Assembly (NCBI RefSeq): GCF_025685605.1
Contig: NZ_JAGTUT010000001.1
Coordinates: 1 to 64,000 of the forward strand
DNA length: 64,000 nucleotides
Reading direction: 5' to 3'
Origin: Granulicella arctica
GTDB taxonomy: Bacteria > Acidobacteriota > Terriglobia > Terriglobales > Acidobacteriaceae
A program made the position numbers and the translations under genes. Position 1 is the stretch's first letter. Every line of letters starts with the position of its first letter. Below are positions 34,207 through 43,656 of this stretch, piece after piece. The notes beneath the pieces were generated by a model that searched no databases, was not told where the DNA came from, and saw only the letters and a program-made list of their open reading frames with translations.

Positions 34207-34664
34207 CTTCGCCTATGGCCCTCCCGAATCTGGTTCCAAGCCAATCTTGTGGTTGACGGCCGAGGCGCTGGCGTGAGCCGAGATAACGTTCCGTCGTTTC
34301 TGCCGACCGATGGCCGGGCAGGAACTGGATCTGCTACAGCTCGCCGCCGGCAGCATGGCACAGGCGGCCACAGGTGCGACGAAGGTAGTGAGGAGCCAAT
34401 CTCTCAATTCCTGCAGCCTCAGCTCACCGATATCTTGTGCCATCGTGAACAACGATACGTGGGTAACCAGCTCACGTTGCCCTACCGCCTTCTACTCCGA
34501 CAAGCACGACGGGTTGAGTCTTATCTCACCTGCAGATCTCGCGTCAAGAATGAGATTCGTTTCGGAAACGAGCTCTTCGACACGGTCGTCGCAGCATGGT
34601 TGAAATAGTAGCGGGAAACACCGCGGCCAAGGAGTTGATGCAGAAAGCCCCTACTGGGTAGTGG
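34207..34664. other. Region without a recognisable gene
   Basis: Several short frames exist on both strands, the longest about 119 codons on the plus strand, but none has a recognisable domain, a ribosome site or a believable composition. It probably holds decayed coding sequence next to the repeat-rich stretch. Confidence 0.4.
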
Positions 34665-37600
34665 CTAGCCAAGTCGAAGGAAAGCCGCTAAACGACTTCG
34701 TACTGGCTTCCGTCTTAATCGGTATGCGACTGAAGCCGGAATCCGCAACTCTATTTCGGTTCCAAGTCCTGTCCTACTCCAAATTTCCAGCCTGCCGCCG
34801 ATCTTTGCAGCCCGCTCCCTCATTCCAGGCAAACCCCAATGCCCTTCGCGGAAGCCATCGCCCAGGATCGTTCTGTCCAGGCCGATCCCGTTATCACGTA
34901 TCCGAAGTCGGAACTCACTCCTATCAAAATTGATCTCGGTCTCCATCTCGCTGGCCTCCGCATGCCGAAATCCGTTGGTGAGCGCTTCCTTACCTATGCG
35001 GTACGCCTCTTCAAAAATAATTGGATGGAGGGCCTGTATCGAACCATTGCATATTGAACGGAAGGTGACGTTGCCGAGCTTGCGCAACGAAAGTGCCACT
35101 TCGGCGAGCGCCTCGGAGAGATCATTCGTATCTCGCGTAGGACTTCGCAGATCGAGCACGAGTTCTCGTCCCTCCAGCATCACGCCATCCGATTGCTGCA
35201 AAGCCTCCTCAAAAATGGCCCGCGCGGGTTCGTCTTGCCTGAGCTGTGTGGTCCCAGTGTTGAAGCGAAGTAAAAGGCCTTGTATTCCTTGGAAGAACGT
35301 GTCGTGAAGATCTCGGGCAATTCTCTCCCGTTCCCGCATTCGTTCCTCAAGTACCAATCGTGCCTGGTTTACAAGGACGTTTACGCGGAATAGATACAGA
35401 GCAGTTATTGCAAAAAGTGCCATGCCTGCCAAGAGCAGGCGAAACCACAAACGTTCATAGAGGAATGCTTGTTGCTGGACGTCATAGGCAAAGTCAGATT
35501 TGCCCCAGACGCCATCACTGTTCGTCGAACGCACCAAGAATCGATGTGTACCTGGTGGAATCGTTGTGTAGACCGCGGTCCGAGAAGCGGTTGTATTTTG
35601 CCATCTTGAGTCGACTCCTTCGAGACGGTACTGCATGCGAATAGTATCCGGTGCATCAAGGTCCACAGCCGCCATTGTGATCTCAGTGCGGTGTGCTCCC
35701 GGCGACAGCGTGAGACTTTGACCCACAGGAACGTCAATGCCCTCGACAGTGATTTCTGGAATAAAGATGATGGGTTTTTGTGTTGCCCTAGGCCATTTGG
35801 TCACATCAAGCTCGGCTAGGCCTTTCACGGTGGCTACCCAGACCTTACCGTCCGTAGTCCGAACGATGTTCGGAGATCCCGCACTTGTTTGGCTTGAAAG
35901 AAGGCCATCACTGGTATTTATCCAACGATAATCAAGCGGCGACTCAGGGCTAGTCAATCGTTTCGTTATCGATTCAACAGGCAGCCTGTAGATGCCGTAC
36001 CGGCTACTACACCAGAGCTGAGAGTCAGGCAGTTCGATCATCCCGTTCACATTCAGACTGTCGAAGATCGTTTTGAGCTGACCATTTTCCAGCCTGCTCA
36101 ATCCGTATCGAGAGCCAGCAATATAAAGGTTGCTCCTTCCGTCCTCGACGAATCGAGAGGGAGGTCCATCGCCTGCGGTCAGGGTTAGGTCAAGGCGCTG
36201 AAAACGCTCTTTGACCAAGTGATCGATGCCCTGTGGCGAAGCGACCCAGATTGTATCTGCCTTATCCTCGTGGATGTCGAGCACGTGATCACTGGATAAG
36301 CCTTCCGCACGTCCGTAGTTGTGAAATTTCTTACCTTGCATGTGGCTAACGCCGTTAGGAGTCGCAATCCATAACGAATCATCGTGCGCAACAAGAATCT
36401 TCGTGACCACCGTATCAGGGAGTCCGTCGGTCTTGGAGAATTGAGTGAAGTGCCCGTTCGTGAATTTGAACAGCCCACCTCCATACGTCCCGATCCACAC
36501 ATTGTCTTTAGAGTCTTGTGCAAGAGACCAGACACAGGTATTGGTGAGACCGTCCTTCTCGAAGTACTTGTGAAAACGCTTCCCGTCGAAGATGGAAAAG
36601 CCGCAGTTGCTCCCGACAAATAGCTGTCCATCAGGACGCGCAAGAAGGGCCATCGGCTGATCGTTCGGCAACCCATCCTTCTTGGTATAAACGCGGATTG
36701 CTCGTGGTTTGTAGTGCCAAAGTCCGTTCCCATTCGTTCCCAACCACACATCGCCAGATTCGGTGACATAGATTGATCGGGGAAGGTCTAGAGTATCCAG
36801 ATTCTCTAACCGAGTTCCACTAACCAGGTACAAACCGATGCCGGTGCCGACCCATATGTGGCCTTGGGAATCCTCATAGATGTGGTTCGTCGCCGTATTT
36901 CCCACATGACTTGGCGTCAGCGACGAGACAAGACCATTACACTGACGCCTAATGCCGGCATGCGTGCCGTACCAAACGGTACCATCACTCCCTTGGTGAA
37001 CTTCAAAGACCTGGTCAGGTTGAACCCCAAGTTGCTCGGCCGTCACGGTAGCCGGGATCCTCGTCTTTCCCGCAACTTCAATTAATCCGTCGCTTGTCAC
37101 AATGTAAAGGTGTCCGTCAGCCGCTTGGCTGATCCTGTTGACGTATACGTTCTCCAGAAGTGGAACCAGCACCTTCCCGGAATAAAGATAGAGTCCGTGC
37201 TTGCCTCCAACAAAAATATCTCTATTCCGAGTTTCAAAGATGACTTGGACGTCCTCTGAGACCCCTGCTGCCGTACGAAGCAACTTCAACGTGCCTGGAT
37301 CGATGTGGTCTTGAGCAGCCTTCGGAAGAACTGTCGCACCGGCGTCAGTGCCAACCCATAGATCTCCGTTAGAAGCCCGGAGAAGAGCGTTAACAGCGCC
37401 AGCGGATGCAGACCCCTCGACCTTCAATCGAAGCGGGTGAAACGCAACACCATCAAAGCTTGCAAGGCCGGTACCCGTTCCGATCCACAGCAACCCATTT
37501 TCGGTCTGTGCGATCGCATTCACGACGTTGTCGGGTAAACCTTGCTCAACGGTCAATTCAGAGCGAATGTACTTGTTCCGGAGGGGATACTCACTTGAAT

Positions 37601-37709
37601 CTGGATATTCCGCCCGCACAACCTGCGCGCAAAGCAGCACAACGATAAAGCAAAGACAGCTTCCTATGCTTCGGCCCTTTATTTGCCGGAGATGCGAAAT
37701 GATCTTCAT
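34665..37709 (-). CDS. Beta-propeller sensor histidine kinase (Reg_prop/Y_Y_Y/HisKA_3), copy 1
   Basis: A 1014-aa one-pass sensor kinase. Signal/anchor at residues 1-33; residues about 45-660 contain repeated two-component-regulator propeller blades (e.g. NAIAQTENGLLWIGTGTGLA, then WVGTDAG, VWYGTHAG, IWVGTGIGLY, VWLGTNGNGLW and IWIGTYGGGLF); a Y_Y_Y domain (about 665-735) ends at the membrane helix near 755-775. The HisKA_3 dimerisation/phosphoacceptor has H802 in RDLHDTFFQG, and the ATPase has GKEALTNGFRHA, RDNGIGLD and GLPGMRERA. All kinase motifs are present. Its likely partner is the NarL-type regulator upstream on the same strand. The ligand is unknown. Copy 2 is at 58148-61177. Confidence 0.9.
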   Translation of the reverse strand: MKIISHLRQIKGRSIGSCLCFIVVLLCAQVVRAEYPDSSEYPLRNKYIRSELTVEQGLPDNVVNAIAQTENGLLWIGTGTGLASFDGVAFHPLRLKVEGSASAGAVNALLRASNGDLWVGTDAGATVLPKAAQDHIDPGTLKLLRTAAGVSEDVQVIFETRNRDIFVGGKHGLYLYSGKVLVPLLENVYVNRISQAADGHLYIVTSDGLIEVAGKTRIPATVTAEQLGVQPDQVFEVHQGSDGTVWYGTHAGIRRQCNGLVSSLTPSHVGNTATNHIYEDSQGHIWVGTGIGLYLVSGTRLENLDTLDLPRSIYVTESGDVWLGTNGNGLWHYKPRAIRVYTKKDGLPNDQPMALLARPDGQLFVGSNCGFSIFDGKRFHKYFEKDGLTNTCVWSLAQDSKDNVWIGTYGGGLFKFTNGHFTQFSKTDGLPDTVVTKILVAHDDSLWIATPNGVSHMQGKKFHNYGRAEGLSSDHVLDIHEDKADTIWVASPQGIDHLVKERFQRLDLTLTAGDGPPSRFVEDGRSNLYIAGSRYGLSRLENGQLKTIFDSLNVNGMIELPDSQLWCSSRYGIYRLPVESITKRLTSPESPLDYRWINTSDGLLSSQTSAGSPNIVRTTDGKVWVATVKGLAELDVTKWPRATQKPIIFIPEITVEGIDVPVGQSLTLSPGAHRTEITMAAVDLDAPDTIRMQYRLEGVDSRWQNTTASRTAVYTTIPPGTHRFLVRSTNSDGVWGKSDFAYDVQQQAFLYERLWFRLLLAGMALFAITALYLFRVNVLVNQARLVLEERMRERERIARDLHDTFFQGIQGLLLRFNTGTTQLRQDEPARAIFEEALQQSDGVMLEGRELVLDLRSPTRDTNDLSEALAEVALSLRKLGNVTFRSICNGSIQALHPIIFEEAYRIGKEALTNGFRHAEASEMETEINFDRSEFRLRIRDNGIGLDRTILGDGFREGHWGLPGMRERAAKIGGRLEIWSRTGLGTEIELRIPASVAYRLRRKPVRSRLAAFLRLG

Positions 37710-38094
37710 ACATTATCTAGCAGGCAAGAAGTTTCTTATCGCCATCTATCGTCCTCGAACCCTCTGCTGAACAGGCAGTAATGGATAAATGATCACAAGA
37801 GACAGATGAAGCAATTTGACGGAGGGTGAGGATTGCGCGTTAGGGTTGGCACATTTCGGCGATTAGCCTTTCTCCACCGACTATACAGAATGGTTCTGGT
37901 GCAGACCGCGCGATTCGGTCAGCTACAGCGGTCAAAAGGAAGCCCGAGCGGAGGCTGGAAAGCTGAGCAGCATGAATCGCTATTTCCAGGGCGGCAGTCT
38001 TTGGAAGCCGGAGTATGGCGGTTCCCACATTACGCACCGCCCTGGACTACGACCCGCTGTGATAACAGGATCACTTTACAGATCCAGCGAAGCT
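37710..38094. other. Promoter-side gap of kinase copy 1
   Basis: No recognisable gene; overlapping short frames on both strands have no known features. It separates the kinase from the small CIC-motif protein. Confidence 0.35.
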
Positions 38095-38265
38095 TTAGCT
38101 TTGCGGCCTATTGACCCAGCTCAGAAAAGCATCGCGGGAGAGGGTTGATCGCAGGAGTTCATTCTTCACCAACAACTCACAGATGCATTGCTCCAAGGTG
38201 CAAATCCTCGATTGCAGATAAACGATTTCAGCTTCAATCGGATCTGTACCAATTAGCATTGCCAT
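38095..38265 (-). CDS. Small CIC-motif protein, copy 1
   Basis: A 56-aa frame not recognised by me and too short for most gene callers. It starts ATG 38265 (or 38259), with GGGAG 1-5 bases upstream, and includes YLQSRICTLEQCICELL and KNELLRSTLSRDAF. It is clearly paralogous to the protein at 49609-49806, sharing the pattern IE-E/A-YL, CICxLLxKNExLRS, LSxDAFxxWxNR. It is probably a helical cytoplasmic protein with a CxC motif. Paralogy between two distant copies is the evidence that it is real. Confidence 0.7.
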   Translation of the reverse strand: MAMLIGTDPIEAEIVYLQSRICTLEQCICELLVKNELLRSTLSRDAFLSWVNRPQS

Positions 38266-38361
38266 GCTCCCGGTTCGAGTGATTAACTTGGAGGTGATTC
38301 GAAGGGTGCGCCTCTGTCTGAGGCATAAGGCGCTCCCCCTCCTGTTTGAAAGCAGGACTTC

Positions 38362-39168
38362 CTACAGGGTACCTGGAGGAGTCGGACTGGACTTCGCTGA
38401 TGCCGCGTTAGTGATGAAGTCGGCTACTTCATGTGGCTTTGAAATCATCGGAACGTGACTTGTCGAGAGAGTCAAAGTTTTAGCATTCATTCTCTTAGCC
38501 GTCACTCGTTCTTGCTCCGGTGCGATCATTCGATCATTTGCAGCCACGACAAACCAAGATGGCTTTGTACGCCAGGCAGCAGTTGTGATGGGGGCTCCCA
38601 AGGCAGCACCTTGCGTTGGAACTTGGGTCGCAATCATCAATGTACGGTCTGCGAGAGCAACATCGGGCGCAAAATCTTCCAGGATGCCTTTGTCTGTGAG
38701 CACGAGAAACCCATCCGCCAACGGGCGAAGCTCGCCTACGCCCGGCGTTGCTCCGTAGGGTTTCCCGAGGCTACCGGCTGATTCTCCCTGATCTGGAGCG
38801 AAGGCGGCGACATAGACGAGTCCAGCCACCTTGGGGTCGTTGCCAGCTTCTGTGATAACCGCTCCTCCGTAGGAGTGGCCGACAAGTAGCACAGGACCCT
38901 CCTGCGCATCAATGATCCGCTTTGTGGCTGCAACATCATCTGCAAAGGAGGTGAGTGGGATCTGAGCACAGACGACGTGCAAACCCTCTGCCTCAAGAAG
39001 CGGGAGGATCTTCAGCCAGCTTGAGCCATCTGCCCATGCTCCATGCACTAGAACCACGTTCTTGATTGGCTCTTTGGATGGCACCTGCGACAGGCCGGTG
39101 ACGGGGACGGTGAGAGAAACGAGAGGAGCGCACAGGAATGCCGCAAGGAGATTACGTCGTAAGTTCAT
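38362..39168 (-). CDS. Exported alpha/beta hydrolase, HGAWADGSSW type (paralog 1)
   Basis: A 268-aa hydrolase with a signal peptide (residues 1-27, ending VTGLSQ) and the alpha/beta-hydrolase set: oxyanion motif LVHGAWADGSSW, nucleophile in VGHSYGGAV, acid in VAANDRMI, and His in STSHVPM. PLTSFADDVAA is typical of this esterase group, which contains many uncharacterised hydrolases. Start at ATG 39168 (AGGGAC upstream) because the longer frame from 39312 has no signal. It lies between the response regulator and the CIC-motif gene on the same strand. Related to 41979 and 54205. Confidence 0.85.
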   Translation of the reverse strand: MNLRRNLLAAFLCAPLVSLTVPVTGLSQVPSKEPIKNVVLVHGAWADGSSWLKILPLLEAEGLHVVCAQIPLTSFADDVAATKRIIDAQEGPVLLVGHSYGGAVITEAGNDPKVAGLVYVAAFAPDQGESAGSLGKPYGATPGVGELRPLADGFLVLTDKGILEDFAPDVALADRTLMIATQVPTQGAALGAPITTAAWRTKPSWFVVAANDRMIAPEQERVTAKRMNAKTLTLSTSHVPMISKPHEVADFITNAASAKSSPTPPGTL

Positions 39169-39315
39169 GAGGGTGTCCCTTTCACTGTGGAGGACCTGCA
39201 TCACGGCGTGTTCTCGTGTGCTGCATCCCATCCTGTGCTGAAGGTAAGGCAGGTCCGTCCATTTCGACAGTCTCAATCCGACCATAAGCAGATGGCTCAA
39301 TAGAGCCACCAAGTC

Positions 39316-39945
39316 TTACATCTCGATGTAACCACGGCGAATTGCAATGATCGCGGCATCGGTGCGATCGTTGGCGTCCAACTTCGAAAGAATGCTCTTC
39401 ACGTGGTTTTTGACTGTGTTCTCAGAGATACCAAGCTCCGATGCGATGATCTTGTTAGCTTGGCCTTGAGAAATAGAACGGAGCACATCGATTTCTCTCG
39501 ACGACAAGGAGTCATCTGCAGCGTGTTCTGCCATCTCCCGAGCAACGTCTGGCGGGATTCTTCGACGTCCTGAGTGAACTACGCGAATCGTATCGACTAG
39601 TTCGGTGCGCAACAGGTTCTTCAGCAGGTAGCCCACGGCACCCGCCTTGAATGCTCGAAGCGCAACAACATCTCCGGCTGCCGTCGTAAGAATTACAAAT
39701 CGCGCATTCGGGAAATCCTTTCGCAAGATCTCAATAGCGTCGATCCCGCCTAGCCCCGGCATACGCACATCCATAAGCGTGACATCAGGACGATGTATAT
39801 GGAAGAGTTCAATCGCTTCCCTGCCGTCTGATGCCTCGGCAACAACATGCATATCTATTTGAGCGTCAATTTCGCCGCGCAGCCCGGCTCTCATCATCGG
39901 ATGATCGTCAACAACGAGAACCCGGATTGGCTGTGGGTCAGACAT
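39316..39945 (-). CDS. NarL-family response regulator, copy 1
   Basis: A 209-aa two-component regulator. The receiver domain has DDHP and the phosphoacceptor D59 in VTLMDVRMPG, a Thr in LTTAAGD and Lys in YLLKNLLR. The C-terminal LuxR/GerE helix-turn-helix reads SREIDVLRSISQGQANKII and GISENTVKNHVKSILSKL. Start is ATG 39945; the upstream extension to 40050 is discarded as non-conserved. It is almost certainly the partner of the propeller kinase at 34665-37709, with a hydrolase between them, and is paralogous to the regulator at 57474-58103. Confidence 0.93.
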   Translation of the reverse strand: MSDPQPIRVLVVDDHPMMRAGLRGEIDAQIDMHVVAEASDGREAIELFHIHRPDVTLMDVRMPGLGGIDAIEILRKDFPNARFVILTTAAGDVVALRAFKAGAVGYLLKNLLRTELVDTIRVVHSGRRRIPPDVAREMAEHAADDSLSSREIDVLRSISQGQANKIIASELGISENTVKNHVKSILSKLDANDRTDAAIIAIRRGYIEM

Positions 39946-40245
39946 TGGGCTGAGCCCCGATAGACAGTTTTTTACCAACCACGCGATGCATCCAGCTCGG
40001 ACGGCGTAACGCATGAGAAGCTGCGCCCAAGACAACGAAGGTCGAGGCAATCAGCGCGACCGCGCCTCTGTCGACAAACCGCAAACTTCAGGCTAACGGA
40101 GGATGAACGCAATTCGATCCTTTAGAGACGGAGATGCAAGAACAATACTCTCTATTTGGCGCTGTCGATAGGGGCTCAAAATGGCTACAGTTGTCCCTTC
40201 ATTTAGGGTCTTCAAGCCGTAGGCAAAACCTGCTGAACTCTGAAA

Positions 40246-40611
40246 GTGCAAAGACTATTCACGATGTTTCCGGCTGGACCGCCGGGTGCCGGATTGATTC
40301 TCTTGCGTCTTTGCGCAACAGCGATGGTAGTAGGTTACGCTCTCTGCGTTGGAGGAACGGTCCCGAACTGGGTCTTTTTCGTCCTTTGGCCGGTCGCAGG
40401 CTTCCTAGTCGCGGGGCTGATGACACCGTTTGCTTGTGCAGCGGCATTAGCTTTGCAAATGACCGTCGCGTGGGAGACAGGGTTCGGTGGCCTTCCCTGC
40501 TGTGTTCTCGGAGTGCTGCTTATCATAGCCGTTCTGTTGCTGGGACCCGGTGCCTATTCGCTTGACGCACTGTGGTTCGGGCGTCGAAGAGTGACTGTCT
40601 CGCGCGGTTAG
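40246..40611 (+). CDS. Small MFPAG-type membrane protein, copy 1
   Basis: A 121-aa integral membrane protein with four predicted helices and the start VQRLFTMFPAGPPGAGLILLR. It resembles DoxX-like topology, but I do not recognise the family. It is paralogous to 61312-61686 (VQRLFSMFPAGAVGAALLLMR; C-terminal LGPGA-SLDA/SIDA-FGRR in both). The shared N-terminus from GTG in both paralogs supports the GTG start. It is divergent from the NarL regulator. Confidence 0.78.
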   Translation: MQRLFTMFPAGPPGAGLILLRLCATAMVVGYALCVGGTVPNWVFFVLWPVAGFLVAGLMTPFACAAALALQMTVAWETGFGGLPCCVLGVLLIIAVLLLGPGAYSLDALWFGRRRVTVSRG

Positions 40612-40796
40612 ATAGTCCGCAAAGCTTCAGACATGGATTTGTACTGAGACCGCAGCTAAGCGAACATTAGCCCAAAAGGGCCCACGTTCAGCGGCCCAAT
40701 CTGGTCTTTGCCACATAGATATTTGCACCTAGGCTTGCAACTGAAAGCACACCTTTCCAAGCAGCGACTTTTAGAACGCAAAGAGGAGACAGACTG

Positions 40797-41924
40797 ATGA
40801 AGGCTAGCAACGCTCTTTTCACACCGACGGCACTTGGGGCTCTGCGATTGAAGCACCGCGTCATCATGGCGCCTCTTACCCGTTCGCGTTCAGTTCAGCC
40901 TGATTCCGTTCCAGGTGATCTGATGCGTGAGTATTACGAACAACGTGCATCGGACGGCGGACTCATTATCACGGAGGCGACGAACATTTCGTTGACCAGC
41001 CGTGGTTGGCTCGGTGCCCCGGGGCTTTACTCCGATACCCAAGTTGAGGGGTGGAAGAAGGTGGTGGGTGCCGTCCATGCCAAAGGCGGCCTTATGGTCG
41101 CGCAATTGTGGCACAGCGGTCGCTCCTCCCATACGTCCATGACTGGCGGAGCCACCCCAGTGTCGGCTTCTGTCGACTCTAAGTATTGGGAAAACCCCAA
41201 CCATCTTGTATCTATCCCTGGAGGCTGGGTTCAGCCATCCCCCCATCGTGCCCTAGCGGTGGATGAAATAGCCGGAATCGTTGAGGACTACCGTGAAGCG
41301 GCTGAGCATGCGATGTCCGTCGGATTTGACGGGGTTGAACTACATGCCGCCAATGGATACTTGGTGGATCAGTTCTTGCAGGACGGAAGCAATAAGAGAA
41401 CCGATGAATACGGCGGTTCGCTTGAGAATCGCACGCGGATGCTGTCGGAGATCGTACGTGCGTTGATTTCGGTATGGGGAGCAGATCGAGTTGCCGTTCG
41501 TATCGGACCCTGGGGAACTTGGAACGGTATGTCCGACAGCAATCCAGACGCTCTCTTCGCACACGTCGCTAAAGATCTGAATGAGTTTGGTCTTGCCTAC
41601 CTGCATCTGATTGAGCCCCGGGTCTCCGGGAGTGACGACGTACAGACGGCCGGTGGTCTTGCGGCAGAGCGTCTTCGTCCGTTGTTCAAAGGCAAGATGA
41701 TTGCTGCCGGGGGCTTCGAGCCAGACACGGCCGAGCGAGTCGTCTCTGATGGAATCCTCGACGCAGTAGCGTTCGGACGCCATTTCGTGTCGAATCCCGA
41801 TCTCCCTAAGCGTGTTGCCGAGCACCTGGAGCTAACGCCTTACGATCGCTCAACCTTTTACACATTCGACGAAGTTGGCTACACCGATTATCCGGTCTAT
41901 GCCGCTGTTGCTGCAGCTGTCTGA
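40797..41924 (+). CDS. Old Yellow Enzyme family NADH:flavin oxidoreductase (paralog 1)
   Basis: A 375-aa FMN-dependent ene-reductase resembling NemA/OYE. Start: LFTPTALGALRLKHRVIMAPLTRSR; catalytic region GVELHAANGYLVDQFLQD, an SNKRTDEYGGSLENRTR motif and the GGF and FGRHFVSNPDLP ends. The His-Asn pair of the OYE active site is in HAANGYLVDQF (HAAN) and the preceding QLWHSGR segment. Such enzymes reduce nitro-compounds, peroxides or activated alkenes. GAGGAGA precedes ATG. It opens a ten-gene plus-strand cluster and resembles 46789-47907. Confidence 0.92.
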   Translation: MKASNALFTPTALGALRLKHRVIMAPLTRSRSVQPDSVPGDLMREYYEQRASDGGLIITEATNISLTSRGWLGAPGLYSDTQVEGWKKVVGAVHAKGGLMVAQLWHSGRSSHTSMTGGATPVSASVDSKYWENPNHLVSIPGGWVQPSPHRALAVDEIAGIVEDYREAAEHAMSVGFDGVELHAANGYLVDQFLQDGSNKRTDEYGGSLENRTRMLSEIVRALISVWGADRVAVRIGPWGTWNGMSDSNPDALFAHVAKDLNEFGLAYLHLIEPRVSGSDDVQTAGGLAAERLRPLFKGKMIAAGGFEPDTAERVVSDGILDAVAFGRHFVSNPDLPKRVAEHLELTPYDRSTFYTFDEVGYTDYPVYAAVAAAV

Positions 41925-41978
41925 GCGGCATTTCGCGAGAGACGTTTCCTCATTCACAAGCAAACCTTGGAGATTTTT

Positions 41979-42674
41979 ATGACTAAGAAAGCAAATATCA
42001 TGCTAGTACACGGAGCTTGGGCAGACGGTTCGTGCTGGAGCAAGGTCATCCTCTTGCTGCAGGCGAAAGGGTACACCGTGAACGCCGCACAAATCCCGCT
42101 CACATCGCTTGAGAACGACATCGAAGTGACCCGACGCCTGCTTTCTGACCATTCCGAACCTACCATCCTGGTGGGGCACTCCTACGGAGGCGCCGTGATC
42201 ACAGGTGCGGCCACGACCACTCCGCAGGTGAAAGCACTCGTATACATTACTGCGTTCGGCCTTGATGAAGGCGAGAGCCTTGAGTCGCTCGCCAACCAAG
42301 GTCCTCCGTCGCCGGGTTCTACTTCCATTCAGCCAGATGCTCATGGGTTCCTCTGGATCGACCGTGAGACCTTTCACAAGTCGTTCGCCGGGGACGCAAC
42401 TGCCGACGAAGCTGCTGTCATGGCGGCAGTTCAGAAACCGCTGGCGCTCGCTGCTTTCGGAGGGAAGGAAGGGATTCCCGCCTGGAAGACGATTCCTTCC
42501 TGGTACCTCGTCTGCACTGAGGATCAGATGATTCCGCCGCCAGCCCAGGAATTCCTGGCCAAACGCATGAACGCTACCATTCGGTCCGTTTCTTCGAGCC
42601 ATTGTCCCTTCATGTCCAAGCCAGAAGCCGTGGCGGACATCATCGCTCTGGCCGCCGAAACGATCAACAACTAG
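41979..42674 (+). CDS. Alpha/beta hydrolase, HGAWADGSCW type (paralog 2, cytoplasmic)
   Basis: A 231-aa hydrolase without signal peptide. LVHGAWADGSCW oxyanion motif, PLTSLENDIEV, VGHSYGGAVI nucleophile, CTEDQMIPPPA acid region and SSHCPFM His are the family features. Start at ATG 41979 with TTGGAGA 6 bases upstream; the TTG 12 bases earlier is not needed. It is the second gene of the Old Yellow Enzyme cluster and closest in type to the exported paralogs at 38362 and 54205. Confidence 0.87.
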   Translation: MTKKANIMLVHGAWADGSCWSKVILLLQAKGYTVNAAQIPLTSLENDIEVTRRLLSDHSEPTILVGHSYGGAVITGAATTTPQVKALVYITAFGLDEGESLESLANQGPPSPGSTSIQPDAHGFLWIDRETFHKSFAGDATADEAAVMAAVQKPLALAAFGGKEGIPAWKTIPSWYLVCTEDQMIPPPAQEFLAKRMNATIRSVSSSHCPFMSKPEAVADIIALAAETINN

Positions 42675-42754
42675 CAGCTCCCCTAGCCGTCGCAGATGCC
42701 GCCTCCTTGCGGGGATGGCGGCTTCTTGCCTCCTTTCGATATCTCCGAGGTCCT

Positions 42755-43630
42755 ATGAAGACAAAAGCAAGAGTGCTGGTATTAGGAGCTACAGGTCAGG
42801 TCGGTGGTGCTCTCGTGCCGCTGCTCGTAGCGGATCAGAGCGTCGAGGTCATCGCGGCAGCTCGGACACCAGCGAAGGCAAAACACCTGGGAGTCGAGGT
42901 TGTTGAGTTCGATCTCGACAGGATTGAAACATTCGCCCCGGCGTTAGAAGGCATCGATCGCATTTTCATGGCAACTGGCTACACGATCGATATGTTGCGC
43001 CAGAGTAAGGACTTGGTAAACAGTGCGAAGCGGGCAGGGGTTCAACAGATCGTTCACCTGGGTGCTTGCGGCGATGACGACACGCGTGTCGCTCATTACG
43101 GCTGGCACCAGTTCATCGAGCGATATATCGAATGGTCCGGCATTGCGTTCACGCACCTTCGGCCTGAAATCTTTATGCAAAACCTGCTTGGCTATGGTGG
43201 CGAGAGTTACGTGCGGCAGGGAGTGATCAAACATTATGTTGGAGCCGCACGGTTGAGTTGGGTTGATTGTGAAGACGTTGCTGCCGTCGCAGCAGTGTGT
43301 CTCTCCCATCCGAAGAAACATGCTGGCAAGACCTACCGCATGGGCTATGAGGCGACGACCTACTACGAACTTGCAGAGATCTTTACAAGTGTCCTTGGAC
43401 AGCCGTTCTCGTATGAACCGCAGCCGCCGTCCGAGTTCCTTCAGAACGTGCTTGCCGCAGGGGCGGAGCCGGCTTATATGAAGTGCGTCTTCGACAGCTA
43501 CACCGATTTTACAAACGGCAAGGACATCGGTGCCGATGCGACCTTCGATAACTTTCCTGAGCTAACGGGCCGCGCGCCCCGGAGCCTGGCGGACTTTGCC
43601 AGAACCTATGCTGACCGCTTTCGTTACTGA
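42755..43630 (+). CDS. NAD(P)-binding NmrA/atypical SDR family protein
   Basis: A 291-aa Rossmann protein. The cofactor loop is GATGQVGGALVPLLV (residues 10-24), followed by the AARTPAKAKHLGVEVVEFDL region, HLGACGDDD and a YGWHQFIERYIEW stretch with the Tyr of atypical SDRs. NmrA-like proteins can be enzymes (quinone reductase, isoflavone reductase type) or redox sensors. Start is ATG 42755; longer frames overlap the upstream gene. It lies third in the plus-strand cluster. Confidence 0.85.
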   Translation: MKTKARVLVLGATGQVGGALVPLLVADQSVEVIAAARTPAKAKHLGVEVVEFDLDRIETFAPALEGIDRIFMATGYTIDMLRQSKDLVNSAKRAGVQQIVHLGACGDDDTRVAHYGWHQFIERYIEWSGIAFTHLRPEIFMQNLLGYGGESYVRQGVIKHYVGAARLSWVDCEDVAAVAAVCLSHPKKHAGKTYRMGYEATTYYELAEIFTSVLGQPFSYEPQPPSEFLQNVLAAGAEPAYMKCVFDSYTDFTNGKDIGADATFDNFPELTGRAPRSLADFARTYADRFRY

Positions 43631-43656
43631 ACACGCACAACCGAATGAGGTGTGAA

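Noticed and set aside
34207..34664. Possible integrase or toxin-antitoxin remnant
   Set aside because: No conserved residues recognised in any frame; left as gene-free.
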